Of a stretch of 64,000 bases of DNA, positions 42,280 through 53,565 are shown piece after piece. A program made the position numbers and the translations under genes. This stretch comes from Plantago ovata (taxonomy: Eukaryota > Streptophyta > Magnoliopsida > Lamiales > Plantaginaceae), in assembly GCA_028274465.1 (NCBI GenBank), contig CM051458.1:54363253-54427252 (forward strand), read 5' to 3'. Under the pieces are notes generated by a model. That model worked only from the letters and a program-made list of their open reading frames with translations, was not told where the DNA came from and did not search any database. Positions within the stretch are counted from its first letter, which is position 1. Each line of letters starts with the position of its first letter.

Positions 42280-44565
42280 TGTAACGGTACGGTAATTTCG
42301 AAAACAATACTTAAATCGGAAAATCGAACGGTTCTTTAAGAAATACGGTAAGTAAAGGTTTTGGCTCTCAAACGAGCTTACAATTCAAGAGAAATAAATG
42401 CGGAAGCTAAAAGATAATGAAGTTCAATGGAAAATAACAAGTGAAGACAAAATTTCTTCTTATTTGAAAACAACCCCAAACCAAAAATCCCCCACACTCT
42501 CGAGTCGCCAGACGCCTACTAGAGCTCATCGGTAGTCGAACCTACAAGGAAGTATTTTGAAAAGAGTGGTGAGATAAAGGATCTCAGTGGTGCTCATGCA
42601 ATGTTGGTTTCATGCAATTTTGAAGAAGATCTTTCAGTTTAAAGACATGCAAATTACAGGCAGTGAATTCAGATAACAATCAGTTCAGTAAACAAGCAAA
42701 TCAATCGATTAAGATGTCAGAAAACAGTAAGTCAGTGGTGTTGAAAACAGTACAGTAACAGTTGGTGCAGCCCGCCTTGTTGCTCCTACTCCCAATAGCC
42801 CTTATCACCCCGTCTAGAAAGATCAATTCTAGCCAGTACAGTGTCCTGCGTACGTTCAGGAAAGTCCTACGACCAAATAGACCTCAACGACTTCTGCCTC
42901 GCGCCTTAAGGGATTAGACTAGGCAACTCATAAATAAACCTGATAGTCAACACTACCCAAGTCTACCTACTCGTCAACCTAATCGACCGGTCAACAGTTA
43001 ACAGTAAACAGTGCTTGGAAACCGAGAAAGTTATTAGAAAACAATTGGCAGTTGAGAAAACGGTAGTCAGTTGAAGAGGTAGTTAGACAAGCAAACAATA
43101 ACATGCAATAGTATAGTACAATAATCAATTCTCACAGTTCGGTGGCTAAGGTGTCATGCATAGTATTTTAAACGAGCGATTATACTTATGAAAGTAACAT
43201 GCAGGCATGTATACATATGGAATAGGAACAGACAATAAGCATAATAATACGGTAAACAGATAACACATAACTTCCTTGTAGTTTTGAAAACAGATAGAAA
43301 CACTCACCTTAAACAGTGCGAGCAAGAACCACGGAAAGGACAACAAATTACGGGATAACGGACGGATCACCTATATAGAAAACGACTAGTTACTAACTAG
43401 AAGTTGAAACGGGAGTCTAAACGGTAATAAAAATAACAATCGAAGAAAAGGCGTCAAAGGTGGGGCTCGAACTCAGAACCTTAAGGTTGAACTAGCTAGC
43501 ACTAAACCACCTAGGCTAGTGAGAAATTCAATTGAAATGCTGTGAAAAGAATTTAATAACTGGTTAACCTCCAGAAAAGACATTTAAATTTCAAAAGTAA
43601 TTTTAGAAAAAACTAGGTCAACAGGGGTCGATCTATAATTTTAGAAAAGCTAGGTCGACAGTCAACCAGTAACCAAAGTCAAACGGTTATCCAAGTCCAG
43701 AAAATACGAAAGGGTAAAACGGTCAATTTGAAAATGTAATCGACTATCAATCCAAAATTCAATTCAATCTGCAAGGGTATAACGGTCATAAATCCATTCA
43801 GGGGGTAAGATGGTCAATTCCAGAATCTCACAAGGGTAAAACAGTCCTCAATCCAGTTCGATACGGAAGGGCAATATTAGTCAATCGTTCAAGGGTAGAA
43901 AAGGAGTAGACAGAATCGGTCGAAGCACATGGAGCTGAGAGGAGAGAGCCGGAACGGAGCTGAGCGACCTGAACGGAGTAGACAGAACCGGTCGCGAGCA
44001 GGCGGCAAAAACGGAGCAAAAAAGGCGGCTCCGGTTGACGGTGATGATGGGTGCGGTGCGGCGGTAGCAAGTGACGGCTCACGGTGGTTTAGGGAGGCGG
44101 AGGTCGGATAAGATGATGCGCACGGTGATGATAACGACGGTGATGATGATGATTAATTGATGATGAAGATAGATGATGATATGATGAAGTAGGGTAGAAA
44201 ACGAGAGTAAGAGGGACAAGAGAGGAGGCTGCCGAAAAAGAAAACAAAGGGGGAAAAAATGAAAATGAAGGAAAAGAGTAGAAAGTAGGGTTAGGGTTTA
44301 GGTTTAGAAATGGACCAGGCCTTGGAATGGGCCAAACGGATTGGGCCTGAGAGCTAGATATAGATCAGATTTTAAAAGTCCAAATAAAAGAAAGTCCATA
44401 ACGAACTCTAAACCGTCTAACGAAACGAATTCTAATTCGTAACCAAGTCGTAGAGAGAAGAAAAAGAAAGTAATAAAATTAATTATTACTCAAAAAATTA
44501 ATTAAATTAATTAATTAATTAACAACAAATAATTAAAATAAATTACGAAAATACGGGTTATTACA
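42280..44565 (+). mobile_element. 2.3-kb solo-LTR-like element, probably Ty3/gypsy
   Basis: Bounded by TGTAACGGTACGGTAATTTC and CGGGTTATTACA with a perfect 5-bp duplication ACAAT (42275-42279 and 44566-44570). TG...CA ends, a 5-bp target and the TGTAACGG..GGTAATTTCGAAAA start resemble long LTRs of Tekay/Del-type chromoviruses. There is no internal coding region, primer site or second LTR, so a solo LTR from recombination is the simplest reading. Its right part has a GA-rich and ATGATG-rich block (43900-44270). Reading direction is inferred from the start sequence. Confidence 0.7.
43460..43520 (-). repeat. tRNA-like Pol III promoter pair inside the solo LTR
   Basis: The minus strand reads TAGCCTAGGTGGTTTAGTGC (A-box-like), then about 25 bp later GAGTTCGAGCCCC (B-box-like). 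The spacing and the following GCCCCACC fit a degraded tRNA-derived sequence, perhaps a SINE head. It cannot fold as a complete tRNA with the bases seen, so it was not called a tRNA gene. Confidence 0.45.
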
Positions 44566-44570
44566 ACAAT

Positions 44571-45290
44571 ACTCAGATACCACGACATATAAAACATGTA
44601 TAACACATGTGTATGTAGTATTAATCATGTGCCAATCTCTTGATGATGCATGTACCTTAAATAACCAGTAACAACACACTAGTACCACAACACACAAATC
44701 ACAAATCATGTATAAAATATGGTGTATTCTATGTCTCTATCACTCGGACACCAAAAAGAAAACATGTACCATATATGCAGTTCCATGTACCCAATTGCCA
44801 AATCACAAGTAAACTCTTTCAGGTAACGCATCATACAATGATACAAATCATGCATGTATCACGATTGCGTACTCCATCACTTGAACACCTACTAAAATTC
44901 ATTTGCCATATTTGGTGTTCCATGTACCGGTAGCTAGGCTAAATCACAAATAAACTCTCTCAAGTACCACATCATACATATCATATATCACGATTGTGTA
45001 CTCCGTCATATTGTCAATAGTAGTATGATCCCAGAAATCTTGTACCGTGCTTCAGAAATCAAGTACTACGTACATAACAACATCGGTGTAAATTTGAGTT
45101 AAATCATGTATCATTATTTATAAATTATATATAATCCAAAGAAATAAAATTTATACACCCATAAATCTAATAATATTATTCATAATCATATACCTAGTCA
45201 AATATAAAATTGTGTACTGCTGAAAACTATGTACCATGATGCACAAATCATGCACCTCATAACAAGTCATTACAAACTATTGACTAAGAG
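44571..45290. repeat. Right part of the CATGTACC motif region
   Basis: CATGTACC or GTACCAC/GTACCAT words at about 44653, 44693, 44765, 44788, 44923, 44969, 45041 and 45230, alternating with AAATCATG or CACAAATCA. Spacing is irregular (20-130 bp). The style, a short oriented ATG-containing word in AT-rich non-coding DNA, resembles the MULE motif arrays at 20.6-30.2 kb, although the word differs. Confidence 0.65.
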
Positions 45291-45815
45291 TACAAACAAT
45301 AAGTCCAGGAAACAAAATTAAAACAAAAGTCAAATTGAATCACTTTGTCCTCCCAACATTGAATTTTGTCTCACTATTGTAACCATGAACGATGTTCGTG
45401 CCGCCGAACTCATACTTCTTCAAATACAGTCGCAACAGATATACGAAAGAGGAAGAAGAAATTAAATTGAGTACAAATACAAATCAAAATGAAAAACAAG
45501 AAAATTTCCACACAATAGGTACCCAATGTTGCTAAGAACTAATGGAGAATTAAACAAGAACTTAAATTGGTACCTAAGTTGGGACGAGAAAGAAGAAATG
45601 AAATCCGATTTACAAGCCCACCAAAATGAGAAGCACTGCCATGTGACCGGTATCATGGTACACAATTTAGCAAAACTGAAGAATACGGTGAGAAAGCAAT
45701 TTAAATCAAATGAACGTGGGTTGAGCTTGAAATGAACATTTTACACATAAATTTAGTTGGTTTCACTTTGATTATGTAATTTATGGTACCATATTTCAGT
45801 TACTAATTTAAATTA
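45291..45815. other. Unrecognised region with a possible exon-like patch
   Basis: 45350-45440 and 45526-45735 have a more coding-like base composition. The plus-strand frame MLLRTNGELNKNLNWYLSWDE and the minus-strand YLKKYEFGG stretch match no family I recognise. They may be remains of a gene tied to the CATGTACC region. Confidence 0.3.
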
Positions 45816-45817
45816 GG

Positions 45818-45819
<2 letters not shown>

Positions 45820-45893
<74 letters not shown>

Positions 45894-45904
45894 GTATATG
45901 TATA

Positions 45905-45959
<55 letters not shown>
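45820..45959. repeat. Compound TA/CA microsatellite
   Basis: TA run, then about 20 CA units, then TATGTA and a second TA run. Simple repeat with no gene. Confidence 0.98.
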
Positions 45960-45962
<3 letters not shown>

Positions 45963-46245
45963 TTTTTGGAAAATAAGATTTAGAGCATCATTAAACTGTA
46001 GATAAGTTGTCAAAATGTAACCTATATGTAATTGATCCATTATTATATATAATTTGTGATTAAGAAATTAGTTACCTTAAGTGATTAGAATTCTAATAAG
46101 TTTTAGTGATAAGCTTTTCTTTATTCTCCGGCAGTCTCACGTCTATAGCTAGCCTTATATATAAGGCCATTAAGATTGTACCTTATTCATTCAAATCAAT
46201 TATCAATAAATATATTTTAGAGTTATTTACTCTTCCAACTGTTGG
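45960..46245. other. Spacer with LTR-like promoter words
   Basis: AGCCTTATATATAAGGCC (46150-46168) followed by TTGTACCTTATTCATTC and CAATAAA looks like the TATA and poly-A part of an LTR or a small promoter. No partner LTR is seen. It abuts the TAT element. Confidence 0.35.
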
Positions 46246-47073
46246 TGTTAAAATATGTCCAGTCCGCATGTACGAACTGGAGCGGTCTAAGAGCGCGACA
46301 AAGCATCAAGGGCCGTCACTCAAGGCGCGCGGCCACACCCAAGTATGTCACTAAGGTGTGACTCGACCAACATAGGGTCCGACCATCACTAAGAGGCCAA
46401 CCCTCAAAATAAGCTCACTACCAGGACAATGTAGCTGTTGGCCTCGAGGAGCGTCACTAGGGCTCGAGGAGGACCTTACGTCAAGGTGACACCCTCCAAG
46501 AGAAACTAGGCAGAGCACTACTCGGACCACGGACGTAAGAGGAAGGCACGAGGACCAAGGGCGACCACCCATGGTCGCTCCCTGTGGGACCCGTCTTCCA
46601 GATTACTCCATGAGACGCAAAAAGTCAATATTGTCCTCTCAACCCTAGTCAAGATGCCTGGGCCAAAGCCCATGGACCTCCTTAATGGGCTTGGGCCAAG
46701 GAAGGCTTCAATCTCGACCGGACACTTGTCACGATCCTACACAAAGTGACAATAAAATACTACAAGTATATAAGGGGCTCATTCATTATCCGCTGGGTAA
46801 GCATTCAGAGCTCTCACCTACCACTCACCTACATGCAATATTTCTCTCACTAGGAAGTCCTCAGCTCCCTACACGTAAAGTCGTCACTCCGGTCTGATAT
46901 CCTACAGACCGGGCAAGAGACACTAACCCCACCCTCTAGTCTCTTTCAGGTATGAGGAAGCTACATGAAGGATTCCTTAGAACATAAGAGGAAGACTACA
47001 CGAAAAGGACTTGAATAGTATATTGTGACGACCTACTGCGAACTAAGGAAAAAGTACGAATTACCCTTCAACA
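46246..47073 (+). mobile_element. 5' LTR of the TAT element
   Basis: Ends at TTCAACA directly before the primer site. The start is either TGTTGGTG (46240) or TGTTAAAATATGTCC (46246); the second is closer to known TAT LTR starts. A TATA-like GTATATAAGGGG lies near 46766. The absent 3' LTR prevents a decision and any age estimate. Confidence 0.65.
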
Positions 47074-47074
47074 T

Positions 47075-47091
47075 TTGGCGTCGTCTGTGGG
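47075..47091 (+). promoter_or_regulatory. Primer-binding site of the TAT element
   Basis: TTGGCGTCGTCTGTGGG two bases after the LTR, a one-base variant of the TTGGCGCCGTCTGTGGG found after many TAT-lineage 5' LTRs. Confidence 0.8.
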
Positions 47092-47159
47092 AAACGACAC
47101 TAAAGGTCATTCCTAGCCCCGCTGGTTGAACCAAGTACTCTCCTCGTGACACTTCACGA

Positions 47160-49110
47160 AGATGCCTCCCAGAAGAAGCAACCGTCTTGCTAATGCACCA
47201 CCCAGGAATCCTCCTCGACCCAGGGGCCGTCCCCCCTTCAAGTGGTCGAGGAGGAGGAAAGGCAGCTGCTCCAAGGGCACCAAGAAATAACAATGTTGCG
47301 AGGAATCAAGATTATACGGAGGGGGCATTCACCAATGTCACTAACTCCCAAGAAGAGAGATCCGGGGAAAATAATCTGCAAGGAGTCCCGGTTGGGAGTT
47401 CCTATGGAGCGTTGAGAGTCACAAACAACGTCGTGCCGAGAGGGCAGCCTCCTCAAGTAGCAATTAATCCTCCTCCCGTAGTAGTGAATCCTCCTCAGCC
47501 AGCCGCATTGAACTTCACCCTTTCTAATGGACGTGTAGTCCGACCATCAGATTTTGGGATGGGCGAAGCTCAATACGGCTTGTTCCTTCTTACTTTGCAA
47601 GGATACGTAGGGGATAACGAGGCTGCTAGAGTTAACGCAGAACTCCAAGCTCGAGGAGTACCACAAGTCCAAGTACAGGAGCAACCTCGTGACACTTTGG
47701 TTGCCCCTCGTCAATCCCAAGGAAGAGCCACAGTAGTACAAGATGAAGCACATTCAAGAGCCAACACAAGGCCAATCCAATCTCGACTTGGACCTTCAAG
47801 ATTCCAATCAAGGTTGGGACCACAAGGTGCCCCGGATGATTTGAGGGACTTGATTGATAGGAGGATACGCACATCATTGCAAAACGTGGCTCAGCAAGAG
47901 AACCGAGCTCAGGTGGTCTCTACACCACCCGCTCTCCCCAACCAAATCACGCCCAACCAAGTAACTCCTCAAAACCAACCCGAAGCGGTGGCGGAAAACA
48001 ATGCCTTGAGAACTGTAGCTGAGGTAACCCCCTTGATCGACCCGATCACGGGGAGGAGGCTCACTCTGGAGGAACTCAACACAAGGAAATCCGCACTTGA
48101 TGCGCAAATAGAGACCCTACGGGGAATCGTGCAAGAAAAGGAGCAAGACCAAGATCCAAGCCCGTTGTGTGTGGATTTTTTGGTGAAGTTCTCAGGTGGA
48201 GTGCGACGAGATAAGGAGCCACCAGGCCAAAATCGAAAGAGGCTTCCCTACTTTCGAAAGTTATGATGGAACCAGTTGTCCGAAGGATTACTTGGTAAGA
48301 TTTGGCACGAAAATGGATGCTTATGGCCACGATTCGAGGACCAAGGCACTACTCTTCCCGGCTAACCTCTCTGGAGAAGCCATGAAATGGTGGTCGCGCC
48401 TTCCTCATCGCTCGATCAAGTCATATAGAGATCTCTGCAAGGAATTCTCTAAGAGATTCGAGAAGGTCATGAACACCAAGAGAAGAGTGAGGTACTTGGC
48501 CGAAATTGTTCAGAAAAACAATGAAGACTTGAGGGACTTCATCAATCGTTTTCATGAAGCAGCCCTCCAAGTTGAAGATCACTCGATCAATGAGAGAAAA
48601 GAATACTTGTATGGTAACACTACCAACATCAAGTTCCAAGAGGTTCTCTCAGCATCGTGTGTAGAGAATGAAGCACAACTAGCGAAAGTTTGCAAGGATT
48701 TCCTCGAGGCCGAGGAATTCCGAAAAACAGTCACGGTGAGAACCAATCTCCCAAGGAAAAAGGGAAGGAGAAAGAAAAGAGAAGGAGTACCCTCCTCGCT
48801 CACAAAATCCCGGAAAGCAAAGGAAAGATCAAAAGTATGGTTTGATCAGAGAGGGCGAGGAACGATTTTCGAGACAAGAGGTCTCCTCCTAGGAGGTCAC
48901 CTCCAAGGAGATATAGCAACTACACAGACTTAAATAGGCCAAGATCTGACATCTTGAACTATATAGTCTCGAGGAAGCTAGACATCTCCTGGCCACCCCC
49001 AATCCAAGAAAATCGAAAGAACAAGAGTTCGGAGAAATTTTGCCATTTTCACAAAGGGAAGGGACATACCTCTGATGAGTGCGTCGAGCTCAAATGAAAT
49101 CAAGAGGATG
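47160..49110 (+). mobile_element. Gag region of the TAT element
   Basis: A long Pro/Gln/Arg-rich N-terminal part (from about 47187) is followed by the gag domain with GFPTFESYDGTSCPKDYL, GEAMKWWSRLPHRSI and LRDFINRFHEAA (about 48230-48600). A histidine/cysteine patch CHFHKGKGHTSDECVELK (about 49040-49095) corresponds to the TAT zinc finger. Fossil with a few breaks. Confidence 0.85.
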
Positions 49111-49439
49111 ATACGTAATGGGAAGTTGGTCAACTACATCCGTAAGGAAGAACCTCTAGCGATCCTACCTCCGCCACCTCAAGTTGGGATCGAGCACCAC
49201 CCCCAAGGGAATCCTCACTATGATGATATTCATAATTACAACAATTATGAAAGCCGTCACGTGAACGGAAGCATCCACACTCTTACAATTGCCGGAGGAC
49301 CCGCGGGAGGCGACACTCGAAATCAGAGGGAGATCACAACTGATAATCTCAGAGTCCGAGATGTGAAGTATGCCCAAGCCGCATGACCAGGAACCAACCT
49401 CATCTCTTTTGACGATAGCGAGATACCTCTGAGACACGC

Positions 49440-49920
49440 CGGAGGAGGAAACATCTATGACCCTTGTGTTCCGCTAGTGGTTTCCCTTGATGTTCAATCC
49501 TACAAGTTAGGAAGGATCCTCATCGATACCGGATGTTCGGCTAACTTGATCTTCACGGGAACCTTGAAGAGGATGCAAATGAATCCAAGAGAAGGTCTTA
49601 AAGAAGTAAGGAGTGCCCTGGTAGGCTTTGGAGGAAAACCTATCATGCCACTCGAAATGATCAACTTGACGGTCTCAATGGGAAGTGCTCCGCGACGAGT
49701 AACTCAACATGTTCCCTTTGTGGTCGTCGATATGCCTTTTGATTACTTCGCAGTCCTGGGTAGACCCGGCCTCTCTCAATTCCGAGCCGTAGTGTCTATA
49801 GTCCACAACAAGTTGAAGTTCCCCACTCCATTGGGGGTCGGACAAGAAGTAGGAGACATAAGAGAGGTGTGGGAATGCTACAACATGTCAGCCAAGGTCA
49901 CTTCCAAGGTTGCCATCTGA
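49440..49920 (+). mobile_element. Protease of the TAT element
   Basis: GRILIDTGCSANLIF holds the aspartic protease DTG motif. The flap region and VLGRPGLSQFRAVVSI follow as in Ty3/gypsy proteases. Part of a fossil. Confidence 0.85.
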
Positions 49921-49998
49921 GAGCTCAACCCGGGTCATTCACTCGAGGAGCAACCCCTTGTTCACAATGCTCCTTATCGTTTTTATACGGTTCGACGA

Positions 49999-50595
49999 GT
50001 GAAGAAAAAGTCAAAAAAGCCAAGTTTGTCATTTAGGCGAAGGAAAGCAAGTCAAAAGAAAGAGAAGGATACCCTGGTAGGAGTTGTCAAAGAGCTCGAG
50101 GAGTATCAAGTCATACCCCCAGTACCACCCTCTTCCAAGAAGAAGAAATTCTTCGAGGAAAACAAGATTGAAGCAAGAGAAACCCTCGAAGAAATCCAAA
50201 TTGTCGAAGGAAGTGCCGATAAGGTTACCAAAATTGGTACCGAGATGTCTACAGAAGTGAGAATGAAACCCATTCAATGTTTGAAAGATAACAACGACAT
50301 CTTCGCGTGGAGTACCGAGGACCTCAAGGGGATTGACCCACGGGTAGCGGTTCACCGTCTGAACGTTGACCCGTCGATCACCCATATTAGAGAAAAGCAA
50401 AGAGACTTCAGTGCGGAAGATAATGCCATCATTGAAGCGGAAGTCCAAAGATTGCTTAATGCCGGTCACATCAAGGAAGTAAGATACTCTGACTGGTTTG
50501 CAATGTGGTCATCGTGAAGAAGGGGCCCGACAAGTGGAGAATGTGCAACAACTTCACAAGGCTCAACAAGTTTTGCCCGAAGGATCCCTACCCGC
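49999..50595 (+). mobile_element. RT N-terminal part of the TAT element
   Basis: IFAWSTEDLKGIDPRVAVHRLNVDP and the AEVQRLLNAGHIKEVRYSDW stretch are the usual lead-in to Ty3/gypsy RT. The region ends at the target site CCCGC of the Athila-like insertion; RT sequence resumes at 59427. Part of a fossil. Confidence 0.88.
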
Positions 50596-51869
50596 TGATG
50601 AACGCGGATTTGTCAGTTCCGAATTCAGTCAAATAATATTTGTATTTAGCCAAAGGCAATCCACAACTACAACGAAAACAGTAGTGTAGTAGTAGAATGA
50701 CTCGAGTGTCGTTCTCTCAGGACTATAACTAGCTTTATCTATTTAACAAGAAAATATAAAACAGCAGACAGAAAGCAATAGGGGGTTTCAAGCAGATAAT
50801 GGAGATTGGTGATAGTATGGTCCTTCTTAACATAATGGGTCGATAATTATGCATAAATTCCTCGGTCTTGCATAGAGATCTTTGAATCAATCTTGTATCC
50901 TGTTGCAAGTATTAAGCACTACGAAGATAATAAGGGTCTGACTCATCAACAACTAACGTCCTAATGTGTTCCGTAATCATTCAACACTACGAAGATAATT
51001 TGGTCTGATTGGTCGACAAGTGTCCAAGTGTGCATAATTATCAATACAACATACGAGAATTTTGGTGTTCAACTGATCAACGAAATAAAGCAATGACACG
51101 GAGTATAATGCGCGATATAGCCATTAGCATGATTATCTTCCCTCGTTAAGAATTCACATACTACCACCAACGATAAATTTAGCTACTCATAGGCATGCAA
51201 TCAATAGCAATCATAGAAGAAAACATATTGAAAGAATATAAAATAAGTAGATAAAAGTTGTAAGATACAAAGTTACCGAAGGTTGTCAATCTCCGGATGA
51301 TTACGATCCTACGCGCTCCAATCTGCTATGAAAAAGTATCCCCTAAGCTATGGAACTCCCAGGACAGGCCCCGGGAAGTCCCTACCTAAAACTATAGAGA
51401 GAGGTGAGAAAGTAGGCTTGGAAAGATATGATTTTCGGAGAGAAAACTCGCAACTATATATAGGCCCGGAAATTGCCCGCGGCGGTTCGCCTCTGGCTGG
51501 GGCGGTTCACCCCACAGTGTAAACGCAGAATTTCCGCGTTTTCGACGCGGTTTTGGATTTCTTTGCCTTTTCGGACTCGGTTTCAGACTTCTAATGGCCT
51601 TCTAACCTCCAGATTCGACCCCTAGACTCCAAATCCTATCCGGAAACCTTCAGATACTCCAAATATGCTTCTGGAACACCAATTCCTTGTAGACTTTAAT
51701 ATAATTGCCCGTAAATCTCTGAATTTCAACAAAAACCTGTAAAATAAAATCTAAAGGGAAACGTGACACTATTCTAATAAAATGTACTAAAATATAGCTA
51801 AATTAACATAGAGGATAGCTAAAATAGGTGAAAAAGACTCGAATGAAAGTGTAAAATACACATTCATCA
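50596..51869 (-). mobile_element. 3' LTR of the young Athila-like element
   Basis: Starts TGATGAACG and ends ATTCATCA. A palindromic TATA stretch CTATATATAG lies near 51454. Directly above it in the direction of transcription is a GC-rich block with GGCGGTTCGCC words (51476-51516). Confidence 0.95.
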
Positions 51870-53490
51870 AACTCCCCAAACCGAACCTTTGTTTGTCCTC
51901 AAGCAACTAAGCTAGACTCTAATACTAAAAACATGCAAGACTCAAAATGGAGTTTCATGCCAAATAAAAATGAACTAATCTACTGAATCTACCAAATAAC
52001 ATATGAACAAAAACCATATAAATCAAAGCATGAATATAGGTTGAAGAATACCTCGATTGACTTATACACATTCACATAAGCACTTATGTTAAGACAAGAT
52101 AGTCTCTCGTAACATTCTCTACCTGGACCTAGTCAGTGACGACGTAATGATGCATGCTAAGATACGAATGGTTGTCCCGTGCCTATGAAACTGAGGACTT
52201 ACTGTTGTTCCACCATGTTAAGACTTTTCCTCAAAAGAGGTCGAACCAGTACTGGCTCTCATCAAACGAAGGAGGGTTCCCAATAAAAGATAACACTCCC
52301 CTATTCTACCCATCTCTCAAGTAAAGTCTTAGTCTATTCATCACTTCCTGAATGGCAGGACGAGGGTGGTCTAGAACAGATGACACTTAAGACAAAAAAG
52401 ATAAAAAATAGAAAAACACAATTACGAACAATACGAGAAATGGAAAAGACTCAATACTTTGCTAAACTGCTATTTGGCCTTTCTTTTTTGGACCCTTCTT
52501 TGCTTTTTTTTTTTTTTTTTTGGGTCTTCTCTTTTTTTCTTTTTTCTTTCCAGATTTTTTTCATTTTCTTTTTCTCTTTTTTCCTGGAATTTTTCTTTCT
52601 TTTTTTTTTTCGATTTTTTTTCTAGCCAGCAGTAGCATAACAAAGAGAGAAACAAAAAGACTCACACGACTTCCCCAAACCTATTCGAAAGAATAGGTTG
52701 GAGTACAAAATTACGGAAAAGGAAAATAAACTCACGATACGAAGAATGAAAAACAGAAACAAGTCTAATGATGGTCTAACCCCCTCCCCAAACCTATTCA
52801 GAAGAATAGGTTATAAACAAAGGATCACACAAACTCACACTACCTCCTTCCTAGGCATTTAGCAATCTCAAAGCATGGTGAAGACTTGTTGCCTCTTAGG
52901 TACATAATTACTCGGGAAAACAACAATAAGACCCTAACATGCATCATCCTATTATAAAGGCCTTCGTGAACCGCAGTAGAGAAAACACCACTAAGTGATG
53001 TCGAGACTACCTAGCTCAACTAAGTGCAATACATAAATGAGACAAGCCAAGTGAGAAAAACCTCAAACAAATTCCTAGAGATGAAGCATATGATTAGTGG
53101 CATAGCTAGTTGGTCTACCCAATAAAAAAGTTCAAAAAATTCGGTAATAAACTCCGTATAAAACATGCAAGACTATCCTAGGATGAATGCAACCTAAAAA
53201 ATCTAAGAAAGCAGTAAACGTGCAAATGCAAACAAAGAACAAGATACTAATCGACACAAAACCATACAAAACTTAACATCATGGTTCACATCGCATCCCC
53301 CTTACGATTCTTAAGCTAGCCCCCTAGCAAAAGAGAATGAGTAATAAGAAGTGATACTAGATGTTACCGAAGGGTTTGGCCTCGGTCGGCTGAGAGTGGA
53401 CAAGTGGAAGGACTAGTCATCGGGATGGTAGTCCCCATAAAAGTCACTCCACATGTCATTCATGAGCTCATTGGACTGTCGTAGAGCTTC
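51870..53490 (-). mobile_element. Non-coding 3' region of the Athila-like element
   Basis: About 1.6 kb without a coding frame. The minus strand has GGTTTGGGGAGTT against the LTR (polypurine tract). A 125-bp nearly pure T run with a few Cs (52495-52622, A/G-rich in the sense direction) lies inside, and CCCCAAACCTATTC words repeat at about 52674 and 52786. The Lys-rich frame in the run is only low-complexity sequence. Confidence 0.75.
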
Positions 53491-53565
53491 CTGCTGTTGC
53501 TGGATCAGCTGTTGCTGCTCCCACATGTACTTCCTATCATCTCGGCGGTGCTCCTCGAATATCTC

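Noticed and set aside
43460-43520. Functional tRNA gene
   Set aside because: Box-like words are present, but a full cloverleaf with paired acceptor stem and a sensible anticodon arm could not be drawn.
45813-46040. Frame with YIYIYI and VCVCVC runs
   Set aside because: Translation of the TA/CA microsatellite only.
52380-52655. Phe-rich plus-strand and Lys-rich minus-strand frames
   Set aside because: Both are low-complexity readings of the T-rich tract in the 3' region of the Athila-like element.
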